Part shown: piece by piece, positions 45,715 to 55,156 of the stretch
Numbering within the stretch: position 1 is the stretch's first letter
Layout of the letters: each line of letters opens with the position of its first letter
Origin: Aurantimonas coralicida DSM 14790
GTDB lineage: Bacteria; Pseudomonadota; Alphaproteobacteria; Rhizobiales; Rhizobiaceae
Length of the DNA: 64,000 nucleotides
Assembly: GCF_000421645.1 (NCBI RefSeq)
Contig: NZ_ATXK01000002.1
Coordinates: 372,001-436,000 of the forward strand
Direction of reading: 5' to 3'
The notes under the pieces: model-generated
Database searches by the model: none
The model's input: only the letters and a program-made list of their open reading frames with translations
What the model was told of the DNA's origin: nothing
Program-made: the position numbers and the translations under genes

Positions 45715-46356
45715 GTGGACAACATCCTGGTCGTGAAGTTCGGAGGCAGCTATGCGACCACGCCCGATCTCCTGCGCTGGCTGAAGGCGATCGAGGCGAC
45801 CCGGATGCCGGTGGTGATCGTGCCGGGCGGTGGCCCCTTCGCCGAGGCGGTGCGGCGCTACCAGCCGCGCATCGGCTTCGACGACGCGACCGCCCACGAG
45901 ATGGCGATCCTGGCCATGGAGCAGTTCGGGCTGGCGCTGGTCGGCCTCGGCAGCCGTCTGGTGCGGGCGAGCGACGATGCCGGCATCGCGGCGGCGCTGG
46001 AGCGCGGCGACATCCCGGTCTGGATGCCGCGGCAGATGGCGCTGGCGGCGCCGGAGATCGACCGGGACTGGTCCGTGACCTCCGACAGTCTCGCCGCCTG
46101 GCTCGCCGGGCATATCTCCGGCGCGCGGCTCTGCCTGATCAAGCAGATCGACCTGCCGGACGATTCCACCCTCGCGGCCCTGGCCGGCGCCGAAATCGTC
46201 GACGAGGCGTTTTCGCGGGTCCTGGGCGAGGCGACGGACCTCTATGTCGCCGGTCCCGCCGACCTGTCGGCGGCCGGCATCAATCTCGGCGAGGGGACGA
46301 TCCCCGGACGCCGGATCCTGCGGCAGCCGGCGCCGGCCGCCTCGGCCCCGGCCTGA
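45715..46356 (+). CDS. Amino-acid-kinase-fold protein (MfnE-like)
   Basis: A 213-residue kinase-fold protein. NILVVKFGGSYATTPD carries the ATP-binding Lys and glycine loop, VPGGGPFAEAVRR is the second loop, and CLIKQIDLPDD lies later. Archaeal MfnE converts the furanmethyl phosphate to its diphosphate for methanofuran; the neighbouring MfnB domain makes that role likely here. GTG 45715 has a GGGGG run eight bases before it and starts at the conserved strand; ATG 45652 is in frame but extends the N-terminus by 21 residues. It lies 101 bases after the fusion gene. Confidence 0.82.
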   Translation: MDNILVVKFGGSYATTPDLLRWLKAIEATRMPVVIVPGGGPFAEAVRRYQPRIGFDDATAHEMAILAMEQFGLALVGLGSRLVRASDDAGIAAALERGDIPVWMPRQMALAAPEIDRDWSVTSDSLAAWLAGHISGARLCLIKQIDLPDDSTLAALAGAEIVDEAFSRVLGEATDLYVAGPADLSAAGINLGEGTIPGRRILRQPAPAASAPA

Positions 46357-46447
46357 GACGACGCCCATGTCACGATCCATGGCGTCTGCGTCGCATGCGT
46401 TGCTTCGGCGCTTCCCATCGCTCCCGCACTGGCCGACATAACCGGCC

Positions 46448-47854
46448 ATGGCGAAGGAAACCCTGCTCTTTCTGACTGGTCATCTGGCGCGTCCGCGGCT
46501 CGAACGCGTGCTGACGGGGCTCGGCGAGACCGATTTCGACTGGGCGATTGCCGATATCGGCGTGAAGGTCGCGGCGCTGGCCACCGGCGACATCATCGAG
46601 CGTCGCCTCGCGCGACCCGTTGCGGCCGACAGGGTGATCCTGCCGGGGCGCTGCCGCGCCGATCTCGATCGCCTGTCGGAGAGCTTCGGCGTGCCATTCC
46701 AGCGCGGTCCCGACGAGCTGGCCGACCTGCCGGCCTTTCTCGGCCGCAAGGGCACGCCGCCGGATCTGTCGCGCCACGACATGCGGATCTTCGCCGAGAT
46801 CGTCGATGCCTCGGCGCTGACCGTCGAGGACATCGTCGGGCGCGCCGAGGCGATGCGTGCGGCCGGGGCCGACGTGATCGATCTCGGCTGCCTGCCCGAC
46901 ACGCCCTTCGATCATCTGGAGACGGCCGTTCGCGCGTTGAAGGCGGCCGGCCACCGGGTGAGCGTCGATTCCGCCAATCCCGACGAACTCGCCCGGGCCA
47001 CGCGTGCCGGCGCCGACTTCCTTCTGAGCCTCACCGAAGAGACCCTCGACATCGCCCGCGAAGGCGAGGCCGTGCCGATCCTGGTGCCGGCAAGGCCTCA
47101 TGATTTCGCCTCGCTGGAACGCGCCATCGACCGCGCCCGCGAGATGGGCATCGCCTTTATCGCCGATCCGATCCTCGACCCGATCCATTTCGGCTTCGCT
47201 GCCTCGCTGGTGCGCTATCACCGGCTGCGCGAAGCTTATCCCGATGTCGAGATCCTGATGGGGACGGGCAATCTCACCGAACTGACCGACGCCGATACCT
47301 CGGGCATCACAGCAACCCTGCTCGGCATCTGTTCGGAACTGGCGATCCGCAACCTTCTGGTCGTGCATGTCCGCCCGCATACGCGGCGCACGGTCGAGGA
47401 GCACGACGCGGCGCGGCGGATGATGTTTGCCGCCCGCGCCGACGGCGCCCTGCCACGCGGCTATTCCGGCGCGTTGCTGCAGGTCCACGACGTGAAGCCC
47501 CATGCCGCGACGCCTGAGGAACTGGCCGAGCAGGCGGCGACGATCCGCGACCGCAATTACCGCATCGAGACGGCGGCAGATGGCGTCCATCTCTACAATC
47601 GCGACACCCATGTCGTTCAGACCGACGCCTTCGAGTTCTTTCCCGAACTGGAGGTGGCGGGCGACACGGGCCACGCCTTCTATCTTGGCGCCGAACTGCA
47701 GAAGGCCGAGATCGCCTGGCGGCTCGGCAAGCGCTATGCGCAGGACACGCCGCTCGACTTCGGCTGTGCTGCGCCGCGGCGCGAGGAGGACCGCACCCGG
47801 CTGGAGGAAGCCGGCCATACGCTGAAGGCGAAGAAGCAGACCCCGTCCGGCTGA
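46448..47854 (+). CDS. DHPS-related C1-cofactor protein (DUF6513/pterin-binding)
   Basis: A 468-residue protein with an N-terminal DUF6513-type domain (about 1-150) and a barrel related to dihydropteroate synthase (about 120-350). ADVIDLGCLPDTPFDH, RVSVDSANPDELARA and ILMGTGNLTELTDADTSG are its pterin-binding-like strands. In methylotrophs it belongs to the H4MPT synthesis set; coupling of a pterin with the arabinitol- or aminobenzene-type precursor is a likely role but unproven. No ribosome site is clear before ATG 46448. It follows the kinase-fold gene by 91 bases. Confidence 0.82.
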   Translation: MAKETLLFLTGHLARPRLERVLTGLGETDFDWAIADIGVKVAALATGDIIERRLARPVAADRVILPGRCRADLDRLSESFGVPFQRGPDELADLPAFLGRKGTPPDLSRHDMRIFAEIVDASALTVEDIVGRAEAMRAAGADVIDLGCLPDTPFDHLETAVRALKAAGHRVSVDSANPDELARATRAGADFLLSLTEETLDIAREGEAVPILVPARPHDFASLERAIDRAREMGIAFIADPILDPIHFGFAASLVRYHRLREAYPDVEILMGTGNLTELTDADTSGITATLLGICSELAIRNLLVVHVRPHTRRTVEEHDAARRMMFAARADGALPRGYSGALLQVHDVKPHAATPEELAEQAATIRDRNYRIETAADGVHLYNRDTHVVQTDAFEFFPELEVAGDTGHAFYLGAELQKAEIAWRLGKRYAQDTPLDFGCAAPRREEDRTRLEEAGHTLKAKKQTPSG

Positions 47855-47888
47855 CGGGCCGACAGAGACAACGCGCGAGAGACCGACG

Positions 47889-48464
47889 ATGCCCTATATC
47901 CGCGAGACGATCCTGACCACGGCTTCGGCCGACGGCGTGGTGCATATCGCGCCGCTCGGCATCATCCAGGATAGCGACGGCTGGGTGATCGCGCCGTTCC
48001 GGCCCTCAACCACCCTTGCCAATATCGAGGCGACGGGCGTCGCCATCGTCAATTACACCGACGAGGCGAAGATCTTTGCCGGCTGCCTGACCGGCCGGCG
48101 CGACTGGCCGCTGGCGCCGGTGGAGGGCTGCGCCGTGCCGCGGCTTGAGGCCGCCCTCAGCCACGACGTGCTCGAAGTCGTCTCGGTGACCGGCGACGAC
48201 ATCCGCCCGCGCTTCCACTGCCGCGTCGCCTCGTCGGGCCAGCATCGGCCGTTCCTCGGCATGAACCGCGCCAAGGCCGCCGTGCTGGAGGCTGCCATTC
48301 TTGTCAGCCGGCTCAAGATGTTGCCGACCGAGAAGATCGAGGACGAGATCGCCTATCTGAAGATCGCCATCGACAAGACGGCGGGACCCGACGAGGAGCA
48401 GGCCTGGTACTGGCTGCTGGAGAAGGTCATCGCCCATCTGGCCGAGGTCGAGCCGACCGCCTGA
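47889..48464 (+). CDS. DUF447-domain flavin-reductase-like protein
   Basis: A 191-residue protein of the DUF447 family, a split-barrel FMN-binding fold. MPYIRETILTTASADGVVHIAPLG is the conserved N-terminus; FIG-like residues IVNYTDEAKIFAGCLTGRRDW follow. Family members in methylotrophs and methanogens are encoded near H4MPT and methylofuran genes, but the reaction is unknown. It is 34 bases downstream of the DHPS-like gene. GAGAG precedes the ATG. The next operon, a molybdenum hydroxylase, begins 159 bases on. Confidence 0.82.
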   Translation: MPYIRETILTTASADGVVHIAPLGIIQDSDGWVIAPFRPSTTLANIEATGVAIVNYTDEAKIFAGCLTGRRDWPLAPVEGCAVPRLEAALSHDVLEVVSVTGDDIRPRFHCRVASSGQHRPFLGMNRAKAAVLEAAILVSRLKMLPTEKIEDEIAYLKIAIDKTAGPDEEQAWYWLLEKVIAHLAEVEPTA

Positions 48465-48622
48465 GCCTTGCCCGGCCGACAGAAATGACGCGGCTCCACT
48501 GAACAGACTGTCGCAGCGGCGAACCAATTCGCCTCTCGCGTCGTTCCCTTCTCGATTTCGAACCATTCCAACCTGCAGCGGCCGGGATCGCGCAGGCGGG
48601 GCGAAGCGAAGGGACCTTCACC

Positions 48623-49141
48623 TTGATCAATCTGACCATCAACGGAACCGAGCATCAGCTCGAGGCCGACGTGCGGACGTCGCTGCTCGACGCGCTGCGC
48701 GACCACCTTGCCATGACCGGCACCAAGAAGGGCTGTGACCACGGCCAGTGCGGCGCCTGCACCGTGCTCGTCAACGGCCGACGCATCAATTCCTGCCTGA
48801 CCCTCGCCGTCATGCACGAGGGCGACGATGTGACCACCATCGAGGGACTGGGCGAGCCCGGCAATCTCGACACCATGCAGGAAAGCTTCCTGCATCATGA
48901 CGGCTACCAGTGCGGCTATTGCACGCCGGGCCAGATCATGTCGGCCACCGGCATGCTGGGCGAGGTCAAGGATGGCTGGCCAAGCCATGTGACCGACAAG
49001 CTCGACGGCCAGGTCGAACTGACCGATGCCGAGATTTCCGAGCGCATGAGCGGCAATATCTGCCGCTGCTCGGCCTATCCGAACATCGTCGACGCGATCC
49101 GCACCGCCAGCACCAAGAACAACTCGGGAGGCCCGGCATGA
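48623..49141 (+). CDS. Molybdenum hydroxylase, [2Fe-2S] subunit
   Basis: A 172-residue small subunit of the xanthine oxidase family (PaoA/YagT-like). [21 protein letters not shown] binds the first [2Fe-2S] cluster and QCGYCTPGQ with [11 protein letters not shown] the second. No Tat signal is present, unlike PaoA, so the enzyme should be cytoplasmic. The start is TTG 48623 with AAGGGA upstream. Electrons pass from the molybdenum subunit through this subunit to the FAD subunit. The downstream gene overlaps it by four bases; the whole operon sits inside the C1-cofactor region. Confidence 0.9.
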   Translation: MINLTINGTEHQLEADVRTSLLDALRDHLAMTGTKKGCDHGQCGACTVLVNGRRINSCLTLAVMHEGDDVTTIEGLGEPGNLDTMQESFLHHDGYQCGYCTPGQIMSATGMLGEVKDGWPSHVTDKLDGQVELTDAEISERMSGNICRCSAYPNIVDAIRTASTKNNSGGPA

Positions 49142-50112
49142 AGCCGTTCGAATATTCCCGCGTCTCCGAGGTTGCAGAAGCCGGTCAGGTTGCCGGCCGG
49201 TTCATCGCCGGCGGCACCAATCTGCTCGACCTGATGAAGCTGGAAGTCGAGGCGCCGGACCGGCTCGTCGACATCACCCGGCTGCCGCTGAAGGACATCG
49301 AGGAAACCGAGGATGGCGGCCTGCGCATCGGCGCGCTGGTCACCAATGCCGATCTGGCCGCCGATCCGCGCATCCGCCGCGACTACGCGGTGCTGTCGCG
49401 AGCGCTGCTCGCCGGCGCCTCCGGCCAGCTCCGCAACAAGGCGTCCACCGGCGGCAATCTCCTGCAGCGCACCCGGTGCTATTATTTCTATGACACCACG
49501 TCGCCCTGCAACAAGCGCGAGCCGGGCTCCGGCTGCGGTGCCATCGGCGGCTTCAACCGCATCCACGCCATTCTCGGCGCCAGCGACAAGTGCATCGCCA
49601 CCCATCCCTCCGACATGGCGGTCGCTATGCGCGCCCTCGGCGCCATGGTCGAGACGGTGTTGCCGGACGGTTCGACCCGTGAGCTCGATTTCGACGGCCT
49701 CTACCGCCTGCCGGGCGACACGCCCGAGATCGAGACCAATCTGGAGCCGGGCGAGCTGATCACCGCGGTGCGCCTGCCCAGGCCCGCCGGCGGCGTCCAT
49801 GTCTACCGCAAGGTCCGCGACCGTGCGTCCTACGCCTTCGCGCTCGTCTCGGTCGCGGCCGTGATCACCGTCGAGAACGGCACGATCTCGGCGGCGCGTC
49901 TCGCCTTCGGCGGGCTCGCCCACATGCCGTGGCGCGACGAGGCCGTCGAGGCTGCGCTGATTGGCCAGGCGCCGTCGAAGGACCTCTTCGCCAAGGCTGC
50001 CGACATCCTCCTGAAGGATGCCCGGGGGCAGGGCGGCAATGACTTCAAGATCCCGCTGGCGCGCCGCACGCTGTCCGCCGTGCTGGCCGAGGCGACGAAG
50101 GGAGACGCATGA
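49138..50112 (+). CDS. Molybdenum hydroxylase, FAD subunit with likely [4Fe-4S] site
   Basis: A 324-residue FAD-binding subunit (PaoB/YagS-like). [13 protein letters not shown] is the first FAD loop and [13 protein letters not shown] the second. The cysteines in [23 protein letters not shown] and ASDKCIATH are placed as in PaoB-type subunits that bind a [4Fe-4S] cluster. It takes electrons from the [2Fe-2S] subunit. GGGAGG lies before ATG 49138; the stop overlaps the next ATG, so the three subunits are translated together. Confidence 0.9.
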   Translation: MKPFEYSRVSEVAEAGQVAGRFIAGGTNLLDLMKLEVEAPDRLVDITRLPLKDIEETEDGGLRIGALVTNADLAADPRIRRDYAVLSRALLAGASGQLRNKASTGGNLLQRTRCYYFYDTTSPCNKREPGSGCGAIGGFNRIHAILGASDKCIATHPSDMAVAMRALGAMVETVLPDGSTRELDFDGLYRLPGDTPEIETNLEPGELITAVRLPRPAGGVHVYRKVRDRASYAFALVSVAAVITVENGTISAARLAFGGLAHMPWRDEAVEAALIGQAPSKDLFAKAADILLKDARGQGGNDFKIPLARRTLSAVLAEATKGDA

Positions 50113-52346
50113 TGAACACCCATGTCATGGACAAGGAGATCGGCGAAACGCGGCTCGACCGCGAGACGCAGGGCGTCATCGGCAAACCCGTCGACCGCTA
50201 CGAAGGCCCGCTGAAGGTCTCCGGCAAGGCGACCTATGCCTATGAGTATCTGGCCGACGACAAGAACGTCGCCTACGGCTTCATCGTCACCGCCAGCATC
50301 GGCAAGGGCAAGATCGTCAAGGTCGACGGCTCCAAGGCACTCTCGGCGCCGGGCGTTCTCGCCGTGGTCGACGGCGACAAGATCCTGCGGGCCTCCTCGC
50401 AGCCGATGGCGCCGGCCGCCCAGACGATCGACGGCGAGGTCTTCCATTACGGCCAGCCGGTCGCGGTCGTCGTCGCCACGAGCTTCGAGGCGGCGCGTCA
50501 CGGCGCCAAGCTGGTCGAGGTCGAGTACGCTCCGGCGAGCGGCGGCCGCTACTCTCTCGAGCAGGTCAAGGATCAGGGCCGCGCCTCGGACCAGGGCGTG
50601 ATGCCGGCCGACACGGAGCGCGGCGATTTCGAGACGGCGTTTGCCAAGGCCGAGATCCAGTTCGACCAGACCTACACGACGCCGAGCCACCATTCCTCCG
50701 CCATGGAGCCCCATGCGAGCGTGGCGAAGTGGGACGGCGACAAGCTGACCGTCTGGTCGTCCTGCCAGCTGCTGGAGACCAACGTCCAGCAGATCGCCAA
50801 CGGTGTCGGCGTGCCGGTCGAGAATGTTCGTCTGCTCAGCCCCTATATCGGCGGCGGCTTCGGCTCCAAGCTCGGCATCGGCCCGGACGCCGTGCTGTCG
50901 GCTCTCGCCGCCCGCGCGGCCGGTCGCCCGGTCAAGCTGGCGCTGAGCCGGCCGCACGTCTTCCAGACGACGTCGCGGCGGTCCGAGACCATCCAGCGCA
51001 TCCGCATCGGCACGACGAAGGACGGCCACATCACCGCCTTTTCCCACGAGACCTTCGCGGCCAATTCGCCGGGCAACGGCTTCTTCGAGCCGGCTGGCAT
51101 CTCCAGCGTGTTCCTCTATGCCGGCAAGGACCGCAGCGTCACTCATCGCCTGTCCGAGACCGACGTCCTGATGACCTCGGCCGTGCGCGCGCCGGGCGAG
51201 GCCGTCGGCATGCTGGCGCTGGAAAATGCCATGGACGAGATGGCCGAGAAGCTCGGCCTCGATCCGCTCGAGTTCCGCAAGCTGAACGAGCCGGAGGTGG
51301 CCCCGCAGGACGACCTGCCGTTCTCCTCGCGCAAGCTGGTGGAATGCTACGAGGAAGGCGCCCGCCGCTTCGGCTGGGATAAGCGTCCGGCCAAGCCGGG
51401 CAGCGTCCGCGAGGGCGAATGGCTGATCGGCTACGGCATGGCCGCGGCCTCGCGCGCCAACTCGCTGATGAAGTCCTCGGCCGAGGTGGAGATGACGCCG
51501 GACGGCCGGGCGGTTGTGCGCACCGCCATGACCGATATCGGCACCGGCACCTACACGATCCTGCAGCAGATCGCCGGCGAGATGCTGGGCCTGCCGCTGG
51601 ACCGCATCGATGTCGAGCTGGGTGATACGTCGTTGCCGTCCTCGTCCGGTTCCGGCGGCTCCTGGGGCGCCAACAGCGCCGGCTCGTCGGTCTATGTCGC
51701 CTGCGAAGCGCTGATCGGGGAGATCGCCCAGCGTCTCGGCGTCGAGCCGGACGGGCTGACCCTGAAGGATGGCCACGCCATCGCCAACAACCGGCAGGTG
51801 CCGTTCACCGAGATCCTTGACGGCAAGAGCCTGATGAAGCTCGGCACTATCAAGCCGGGCGAGACGTCGCAGAACTACAATCAGGCGAGCTACGGCGCGC
51901 ATTTCTGCGAGGTCGCGGTCAATGCCGTGACCGGCGAGACGCGTGTCCGCCGGCTTCTGACGGTGGCCGCGGCGGGCCGGATTCTCAACGAGAAGACGGC
52001 GACGTCGCAGTGCTATGGCGGCCAGATCTGGGGCATCGGTTCTGCCCTGACCGAGGAACTCGTCACCGACGAGCGCACCGGCCTCCTGGTGAACCACGAT
52101 CTCGCCGAATACCACGTGCCGGTGAATGCCGACGTGCCGCAGCTCGATGTCGTGCTGCTGCCCGAGCGCGATCCCCATGCCAGCCCGCTGGCCGGCAAGG
52201 GAATCGGCGAGCTGGCGCTGGCCGGTGTCGGCGCGGCGGTGACCAACGCGATCTACAATGCCTGCGGCGCCCGCGTCCGCGACTATCCGATGACGCTGGA
52301 CAAGGTGCTCGCCGGCATGTCGCCGGAGATCGACGCGGCCGCATAG
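50109..52346 (+). CDS. Molybdenum hydroxylase, molybdopterin-binding large subunit
   Basis: A 745-residue catalytic subunit (PaoC/YagR-like) of the xanthine oxidase family. GGGFGSKLG and RAPGEAVG contact the pterin, [15 protein letters not shown] binds the cofactor loop, and [11 protein letters not shown] carries the catalytic Glu. It would oxidise an aldehyde or heterocycle using water as oxygen source. Aldehyde use is plausible next to formaldehyde genes but is only inferred. Start may be ATG 50109 or 50112. No PaoD/XdhC-like maturation gene is adjacent. A strong terminator follows it. Confidence 0.9.
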   Translation: MMNTHVMDKEIGETRLDRETQGVIGKPVDRYEGPLKVSGKATYAYEYLADDKNVAYGFIVTASIGKGKIVKVDGSKALSAPGVLAVVDGDKILRASSQPMAPAAQTIDGEVFHYGQPVAVVVATSFEAARHGAKLVEVEYAPASGGRYSLEQVKDQGRASDQGVMPADTERGDFETAFAKAEIQFDQTYTTPSHHSSAMEPHASVAKWDGDKLTVWSSCQLLETNVQQIANGVGVPVENVRLLSPYIGGGFGSKLGIGPDAVLSALAARAAGRPVKLALSRPHVFQTTSRRSETIQRIRIGTTKDGHITAFSHETFAANSPGNGFFEPAGISSVFLYAGKDRSVTHRLSETDVLMTSAVRAPGEAVGMLALENAMDEMAEKLGLDPLEFRKLNEPEVAPQDDLPFSSRKLVECYEEGARRFGWDKRPAKPGSVREGEWLIGYGMAAASRANSLMKSSAEVEMTPDGRAVVRTAMTDIGTGTYTILQQIAGEMLGLPLDRIDVELGDTSLPSSSGSGGSWGANSAGSSVYVACEALIGEIAQRLGVEPDGLTLKDGHAIANNRQVPFTEILDGKSLMKLGTIKPGETSQNYNQASYGAHFCEVAVNAVTGETRVRRLLTVAAAGRILNEKTATSQCYGGQIWGIGSALTEELVTDERTGLLVNHDLAEYHVPVNADVPQLDVVLLPERDPHASPLAGKGIGELALAGVGAAVTNAIYNACGARVRDYPMTLDKVLAGMSPEIDAAA

Positions 52347-52373
52347 GCCACGCAAAGGCGGAGAAGAAAGACA

Positions 52374-52401
52374 GGGGTCGGCATCGCGCCGGCCCCTTTT
52401 T
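52374..52401 (+). terminator. Rho-independent terminator of the molybdenum hydroxylase operon
   Basis: GGGGTCGGC pairs with GCCGGCCCC (nine pairs, one G-T) around a five-base loop, followed by TTTTT. It lies 27 bases after the large-subunit stop. Confidence 0.9.
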
Positions 52402-52412
52402 CGTACGGGGCG

Positions 52413-53441
52413 CTATGCGCGCTTCGCCGCCAGCAGTGCCAGCGCCGCGGCGGGCGCGGCGCGGCAGACGGCGTCGCGCATTTCGCCGGGGCAGTCGAAT
52501 AAATCGGAGAAGTCGACGACGCCCCGGTCGAGCCGGGCGGCGAGGCGGCGCAGCACCGGGCGGCCGGCGCCGGCGACGACCACGGGCGCATCGTCCGACA
52601 CGTCCTCGCGCGACAGCACCTGCAGCGCCGCGTCGTGGACATGGCGAACCTGCGCTTCGGCAAAGGCATGGGCCAGCCATTCCCAGGCGCCGTCGCCGGC
52701 ATCGGCGGCGTCCATGCCGACCATCCGCGCCAGGCGCCGGCGCGAGGCCTCCAGCGTCTTCTCATGGCCATCGGCGGCCGGGTGCAGATCATCCGCCTCG
52801 TCGAGCGTGCCGACGATGCGCTGGACGTCGGCCATGGTCGCAAAGAACTCGTTCATCACCGGGATCGAACGCCCGGCGAAGGGGACGCGGTTTTCCACGG
52901 CCATCAGCGCCGTGCGGGTGTAGCCCTGATAGACCAGTTCGCCCTCGACCAGCCGCTGCCGGTCGGTGAAGCCGCGGGCCTTGGCCGTGCCGCCGGCGAG
53001 CGGCACGAGGTCGGTCGTCGTCGAGCCCATGTCGAGGAACAGGGCTTCCTCGATGGCGGTCGCGGCCAGCGCCGCGCTCGCATGCCAGTTCGCCGAGGCG
53101 ATGGCGTCGGCATGGCCCCGGGCGTCGCCGGGGGAGAGAAAGCCGGACGCGCCGGCATAGATCAGCACGTCGCCGCTCAGGCGCTCGGCGAAGATCCGGG
53201 TGAGCTGCGCCACACCGTCCCGGCGCGATTCGAAGACGTCCGACAATTCGCCGGTCATCGTCACGGCATGCCGGTCCACCTCCGGCATACCCTCCAGTAT
53301 GGTCGTCAGCGCGCGATCCAGATGCTCCAGCCCCTGCCAGATCGGGCTCGGCTCCTGCCAGACCTTGAGGACACGCTCTCCCTCCGCCAGCACCGCCTTC
53401 AGATGCGCGCCACCGACGTCCCAACCCAGCGTTCTCGTCAT
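52413..53441 (-). CDS. Hydantoinase/oxoprolinase-type C1 protein (COG1548, MfnF-like)
   Basis: A 342-residue protein of the COG1548 group. TLGWDVGGAHLKAVLAE is an actin-like nucleotide-binding start, and FLDMGSTTTDLVPLAGG is the second phosphate loop, as in the hydantoinase A/ASKHA fold. It is found in H4MPT-carrying methylotrophs and is related to the archaeal proteins linked to methanofuran ring coupling (MfnF); I am not sure of the exact match. ATG 53441 is only weakly preceded by a ribosome site. It is divergent from the HisA-like gene 73 bases away. Confidence 0.82.
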   Translation of the reverse strand: MTRTLGWDVGGAHLKAVLAEGERVLKVWQEPSPIWQGLEHLDRALTTILEGMPEVDRHAVTMTGELSDVFESRRDGVAQLTRIFAERLSGDVLIYAGASGFLSPGDARGHADAIASANWHASAALAATAIEEALFLDMGSTTTDLVPLAGGTAKARGFTDRQRLVEGELVYQGYTRTALMAVENRVPFAGRSIPVMNEFFATMADVQRIVGTLDEADDLHPAADGHEKTLEASRRRLARMVGMDAADAGDGAWEWLAHAFAEAQVRHVHDAALQVLSREDVSDDAPVVVAGAGRPVLRRLAARLDRGVVDFSDLFDCPGEMRDAVCRAAPAAALALLAAKRA

Positions 53442-53514
53442 GCCATGTCCGCTCGTTTCTGATACGGGGCATCCTATACCACCGAACAGCGCGGCGGCGC
53501 GAGCCGAGGGCCCC

Positions 53515-54210
53515 ATGCAGATCATCCCGGTACTCGACCTCAAGGACGGCCGCGTCGTGCGCGGCGTCATGGGGGATCGCGCCAACTATCGGCCGATCGA
53601 GACGCCGCTGGCGGATAGTGCCGATCCGGTGGCGGTGGCGCGGGGGCTGATGACGCTGGCGCCGTTCCGCAGCCTCTACATCGCCGATCTCGACGCCATC
53701 GAGGGACGGCCCACCAACGACTCAGCCATCGCCCGGCTCGGGGCGGCGTTTCCGGCGACGGAGATCTGGATCGATGCCGGCGTCCACACGACGGCGGATG
53801 CGCAGCGCGTTCTGGCCGGGCCCCGCCATGTCGCGGTGGTCGGCTCGGAATCGATCGACGGCGCCGGCGTTGCCCGCGAGCTTGCGGACGAGACACGGGC
53901 GGTGCTGTCACTGGATTTTCGCGGCGACGACTTTCTCGGGCCGGCGGAGCTTCTGACGGATGCATCCCTCTGGCCGCGGCGCCTGATCGTCATGACCCTG
54001 GCGCGGGTGGGCAGCGGCGCCGGTCCGGATCTGGAGCGGCTGGCGAGCGTGGCGGCGCGGGCCGGGGATCGGGCGATCTTTGCCGCCGGCGGCGTGCGCG
54101 GCGTGAACGACGTCGCCGTCCTGGCGAAGGCAGGGATCGCCGGTGCGCTGGTGTCGACGGCCCTGCATGACGGCCGGCTGGCCCCGGCGGACCTGCAGCG
54201 CCTCGTCTGA
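53515..54210 (+). CDS. HisA-related TIM-barrel protein of the C1 region
   Basis: A 231-residue TIM barrel of the HisA/HisF superfamily (COG1411-like). IIPVLDLKDGRVVRGVMGDR opens as in HisA, LYIADLDAIEGRPTN and IFAAGGVRGVNDVAVL are the phosphate-binding and barrel motifs. Its place next to fae and the MfnF-like gene suggests a step in methylofuran or H4MPT synthesis rather than histidine synthesis; the substrate is unknown. The bidirectional terminator at 54259 follows 48 bases after the stop. Confidence 0.85.
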   Translation: MQIIPVLDLKDGRVVRGVMGDRANYRPIETPLADSADPVAVARGLMTLAPFRSLYIADLDAIEGRPTNDSAIARLGAAFPATEIWIDAGVHTTADAQRVLAGPRHVAVVGSESIDGAGVARELADETRAVLSLDFRGDDFLGPAELLTDASLWPRRLIVMTLARVGSGAGPDLERLASVAARAGDRAIFAAGGVRGVNDVAVLAKAGIAGALVSTALHDGRLAPADLQRLV

Positions 54211-54258
54211 TCTCGAAACGCTGCGGCCGGCGTGTTGTCGCCCGGTCAAACGCGCAAG

Positions 54259-54285
54259 AAAAAAGGGGCCGCAAGGGCCCCTTTT
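54259..54285. terminator. Bidirectional Rho-independent terminator (fae and HisA-like gene)
   Basis: AAAAGGGGCC pairs with GGCCCCTTTT, ten perfect pairs with a five-base loop. On the left strand six T follow, which suits fae; on the right strand four T follow, which suits the HisA-like gene. The fae stop lies 123 bases upstream of it. Confidence 0.9.
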
Positions 54286-54408
54286 CCGTCTGTCGTCCTC
54301 GTTCCCGCGGGAACTGGCTTCCTATTGGAAACCGAACTTGGCGGCCAATCGCCGGAGGAGGCCGGCGGGCATCGCCGGCTTGTCGTCTCCCCCGGGATGG
54401 TTCCTTGT

Positions 54409-54918
54409 CTAAGCGCCGGCGAACGGGTGAGCCGCCGAGCCTTTCTTGGAGACCACTTCCGCGGCGGTCGGCGTGCCCTTGATGGCGCGCTCGATGGATT
54501 CCATCGTCGCCTGGTAGTTGTAGTCGCGGATCTTGGCGTCGTCCTCGGCTTCCCAGTGGATGAAGACACCGACGCAGATGAACAAATCGTCGGCTTCGGC
54601 CTGCGGGATGATGCCCTTCTCGACCGAATCGGCGACGGCGCGCGCAACGGCGGTCTGCGCCGGCCCGAACATCTGGACGGCCTGCTTGGCGCCCTTGATG
54701 GTGACCTTGTTGAACATGACCGTGTTCGGCTTGCACGGCAGGTTCGGCGCGACGACGGCGAGCAGCGTCGTAAAGCCGTCCTTGTTGTTGGTCAGCGAGT
54801 TACAGAACGCCGACTCGGCGGCGGACCCGCGGGGTCCGATGATGAGATCGATATGGGCGACTTCGTTGCCTTCGCCGACGAGCGACTCGCCGACCATGAC
54901 CTTGTTGATTGTTGCCAT
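54409..54918 (-). CDS. fae: Formaldehyde-activating enzyme Fae
   Basis: Joins formaldehyde to dephospho-H4MPT to form methylene-H4MPT in the cytoplasm, the first step of formaldehyde oxidation. The 169-residue protein starts [20 protein letters not shown] and has [13 protein letters not shown] with the catalytic His22, then [15 protein letters not shown]. Length is normal. ATG 54918 follows GGAGGA by eight bases; an upstream in-frame ATG at 54942 is not typical. It is transcribed alone, leftward, with a 123-base trailer and a strong terminator. Two repeats of GATAGTCAA lie upstream. Confidence 0.97.
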   Translation of the reverse strand: MATINKVMVGESLVGEGNEVAHIDLIIGPRGSAAESAFCNSLTNNKDGFTTLLAVVAPNLPCKPNTVMFNKVTIKGAKQAVQMFGPAQTAVARAVADSVEKGIIPQAEADDLFICVGVFIHWEAEDDAKIRDYNYQATMESIERAIKGTPTAAEVVSKKGSAAHPFAGA

Positions 54919-55114
54919 GAGCAATTCCTCCAAATGTGCCAACCTGACGCGGCTTGCCGCCGGCCCGGCTCTAAGAACTTACGATCCCGAAAGGCATGTT
55001 CGGCAGCGCCCTCCAATAGTGCGCGACCGCGTCTCCCTCCCGGTCACCGGACGGCCTCCCGACCGGCATACGTCTATCCTTGTTAGCGGCGTCCCCCGCG
55101 GGACCGGTTAGCCA

Positions 55115-55156
55115 GATAGTCAAGGTGTCACATGGACCCTTACGGCCGATAGTCAA
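55115..55156 (-). promoter_or_regulatory. Direct repeats upstream of fae
   Basis: GATAGTCAA occurs at 55115-55123 and 55148-55156, start-to-start 33 bases, about three helical turns, in the region upstream of the leftward fae gene. On the fae strand each reads TTGACTATC. They are candidate sites for a C1 regulator or part of a promoter. Confidence 0.45.
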
